A stretch of 64,000 bases of DNA, taken from assembly GCF_017656495.1 (NCBI RefSeq), contig NZ_JACDNS010000007.1:1-64000 (forward strand). The letters run 5' to 3'. The number at the start of each line of letters is the position of its first letter. The first letter of the stretch is position 1. This document shows, one piece after another, positions 63,918-64,000 of the stretch. The DNA is from Thermococcus sp. Lineage in GTDB: Archaea > Methanobacteriota_B > Thermococci > Thermococcales > Thermococcaceae. The notes beneath the pieces were generated by a model that was not told the DNA's origin, ran no database searches, and was given only the letters and a program-made list of their open reading frames with translations. A program made the translations under genes and the position numbers.

Positions 63918-64000
63918 ATGGTGTTAAATAATGAGATGGGAAAGCTACTAGATGTGTTAGGAAATGAAACCAGACGTAGGATACTCTTACTTCTCACTAG
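63918..64000 (+). CDS. ArsR-like HTH regulator, N-terminal fragment (cut by window end)
   Basis: Only 27 codons are visible: MVLNNEMGKLLDVLGNETRR then RILLLLT. The phrase LLDVLGNETRRRILLLL is the typical first helix of ArsR-type winged-helix regulators in Thermococcales. GGGGGTGAGAGT precedes ATG 63918. The rest, including any ligand site, lies outside the window. Confidence 0.7.
   Translation, partial: MVLNNEMGKLLDVLGNETRRRILLLLT

Overview
The window is a piece of a hyperthermophilic euryarchaeal chromosome, almost certainly a Thermococcales member with fairly AT-rich DNA (my inference: a low-GC Thermococcus). The signs are a 13-gene Mbx/MBS sulfane-sulfur reductase operon, an archaeal histone, TFB and Gar1, type III RuBisCO, archaeal RuvB-like (TIP49) ATPase, aRF1, GGTGAT-type ribosome binding sites a few bases before ATG, and A/T-rich TATA boxes. 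Many starts given here were moved downstream of the longest open frame because a strong ribosome binding site sits just before an internal ATG/GTG/TTG.

Layout. 1-3.1 kb: initiator tRNA, the two phosphomevalonate dehydratase (AcnX) subunits and an S2P-type membrane protease. 3.1-8.9 kb: an HTH regulator facing a class III signal peptide pilin-like protein, two large GT-C-type membrane glycosyltransferases and a MazG-like protein. 9-22.5 kb: aRF1, a DapA-family aldolase, ArgS, LplB-like and SpoIIM-like proteins, a DUF354 protein, WecC/WecB sugar-nucleotide genes, two paralogous exported proteins (one frameshifted), a radical SAM-TRAM protein and an ACT-domain regulator. 22.6-32.4 kb: the mbx operon behind a promoter with two SurR-type operators flanking the TATA box. 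32.5-38.3 kb: DUF996, a NagB-like Cys-tailed protein, a frameshifted membrane protein with two HX13H helices convergent with an FTR1 iron permease, an M24-fold protein missing most metal ligands, a cupin, and a DUF438-hemerythrin-PAS sensor.

38.6-44.4 kb is the most unusual region: one minus-strand block that starts with an exported protein carrying an EndoU-like RNase-toxin C-terminus, followed by six or seven paralogous immunity-like genes and a second, broken toxin C-terminus. Several members carry single in-frame stops or one-base frameshifts, so it looks like a repeatedly recombined and partly decaying polymorphic toxin-immunity locus. It is flanked by a decayed hybrid-cluster-protein gene (44.6-45.7 kb).

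45.8-64 kb: a Cys-tailed HTH regulator and an Isc-like operon whose NifS/IscS homologue has Leu in place of the PLP lysine (followed by TusA-like, IscU-fusion and thioredoxin-like genes), a CPA2 antiporter with a CBS protein, a thioredoxin lipoprotein with a CcdA-like partner, a SemiSWEET-like protein, two DUF257 paralogues, PEBP, SDR and DUF2284 proteins, a CARF-like/PIN gene pair, TIP49, Gar1-TFB, a phosphoesterase, histone, RuBisCO, thymidine kinase, and the start of an ArsR-type regulator cut by the window edge.

All homology calls are from reading the protein sequences by eye; no searches were run.
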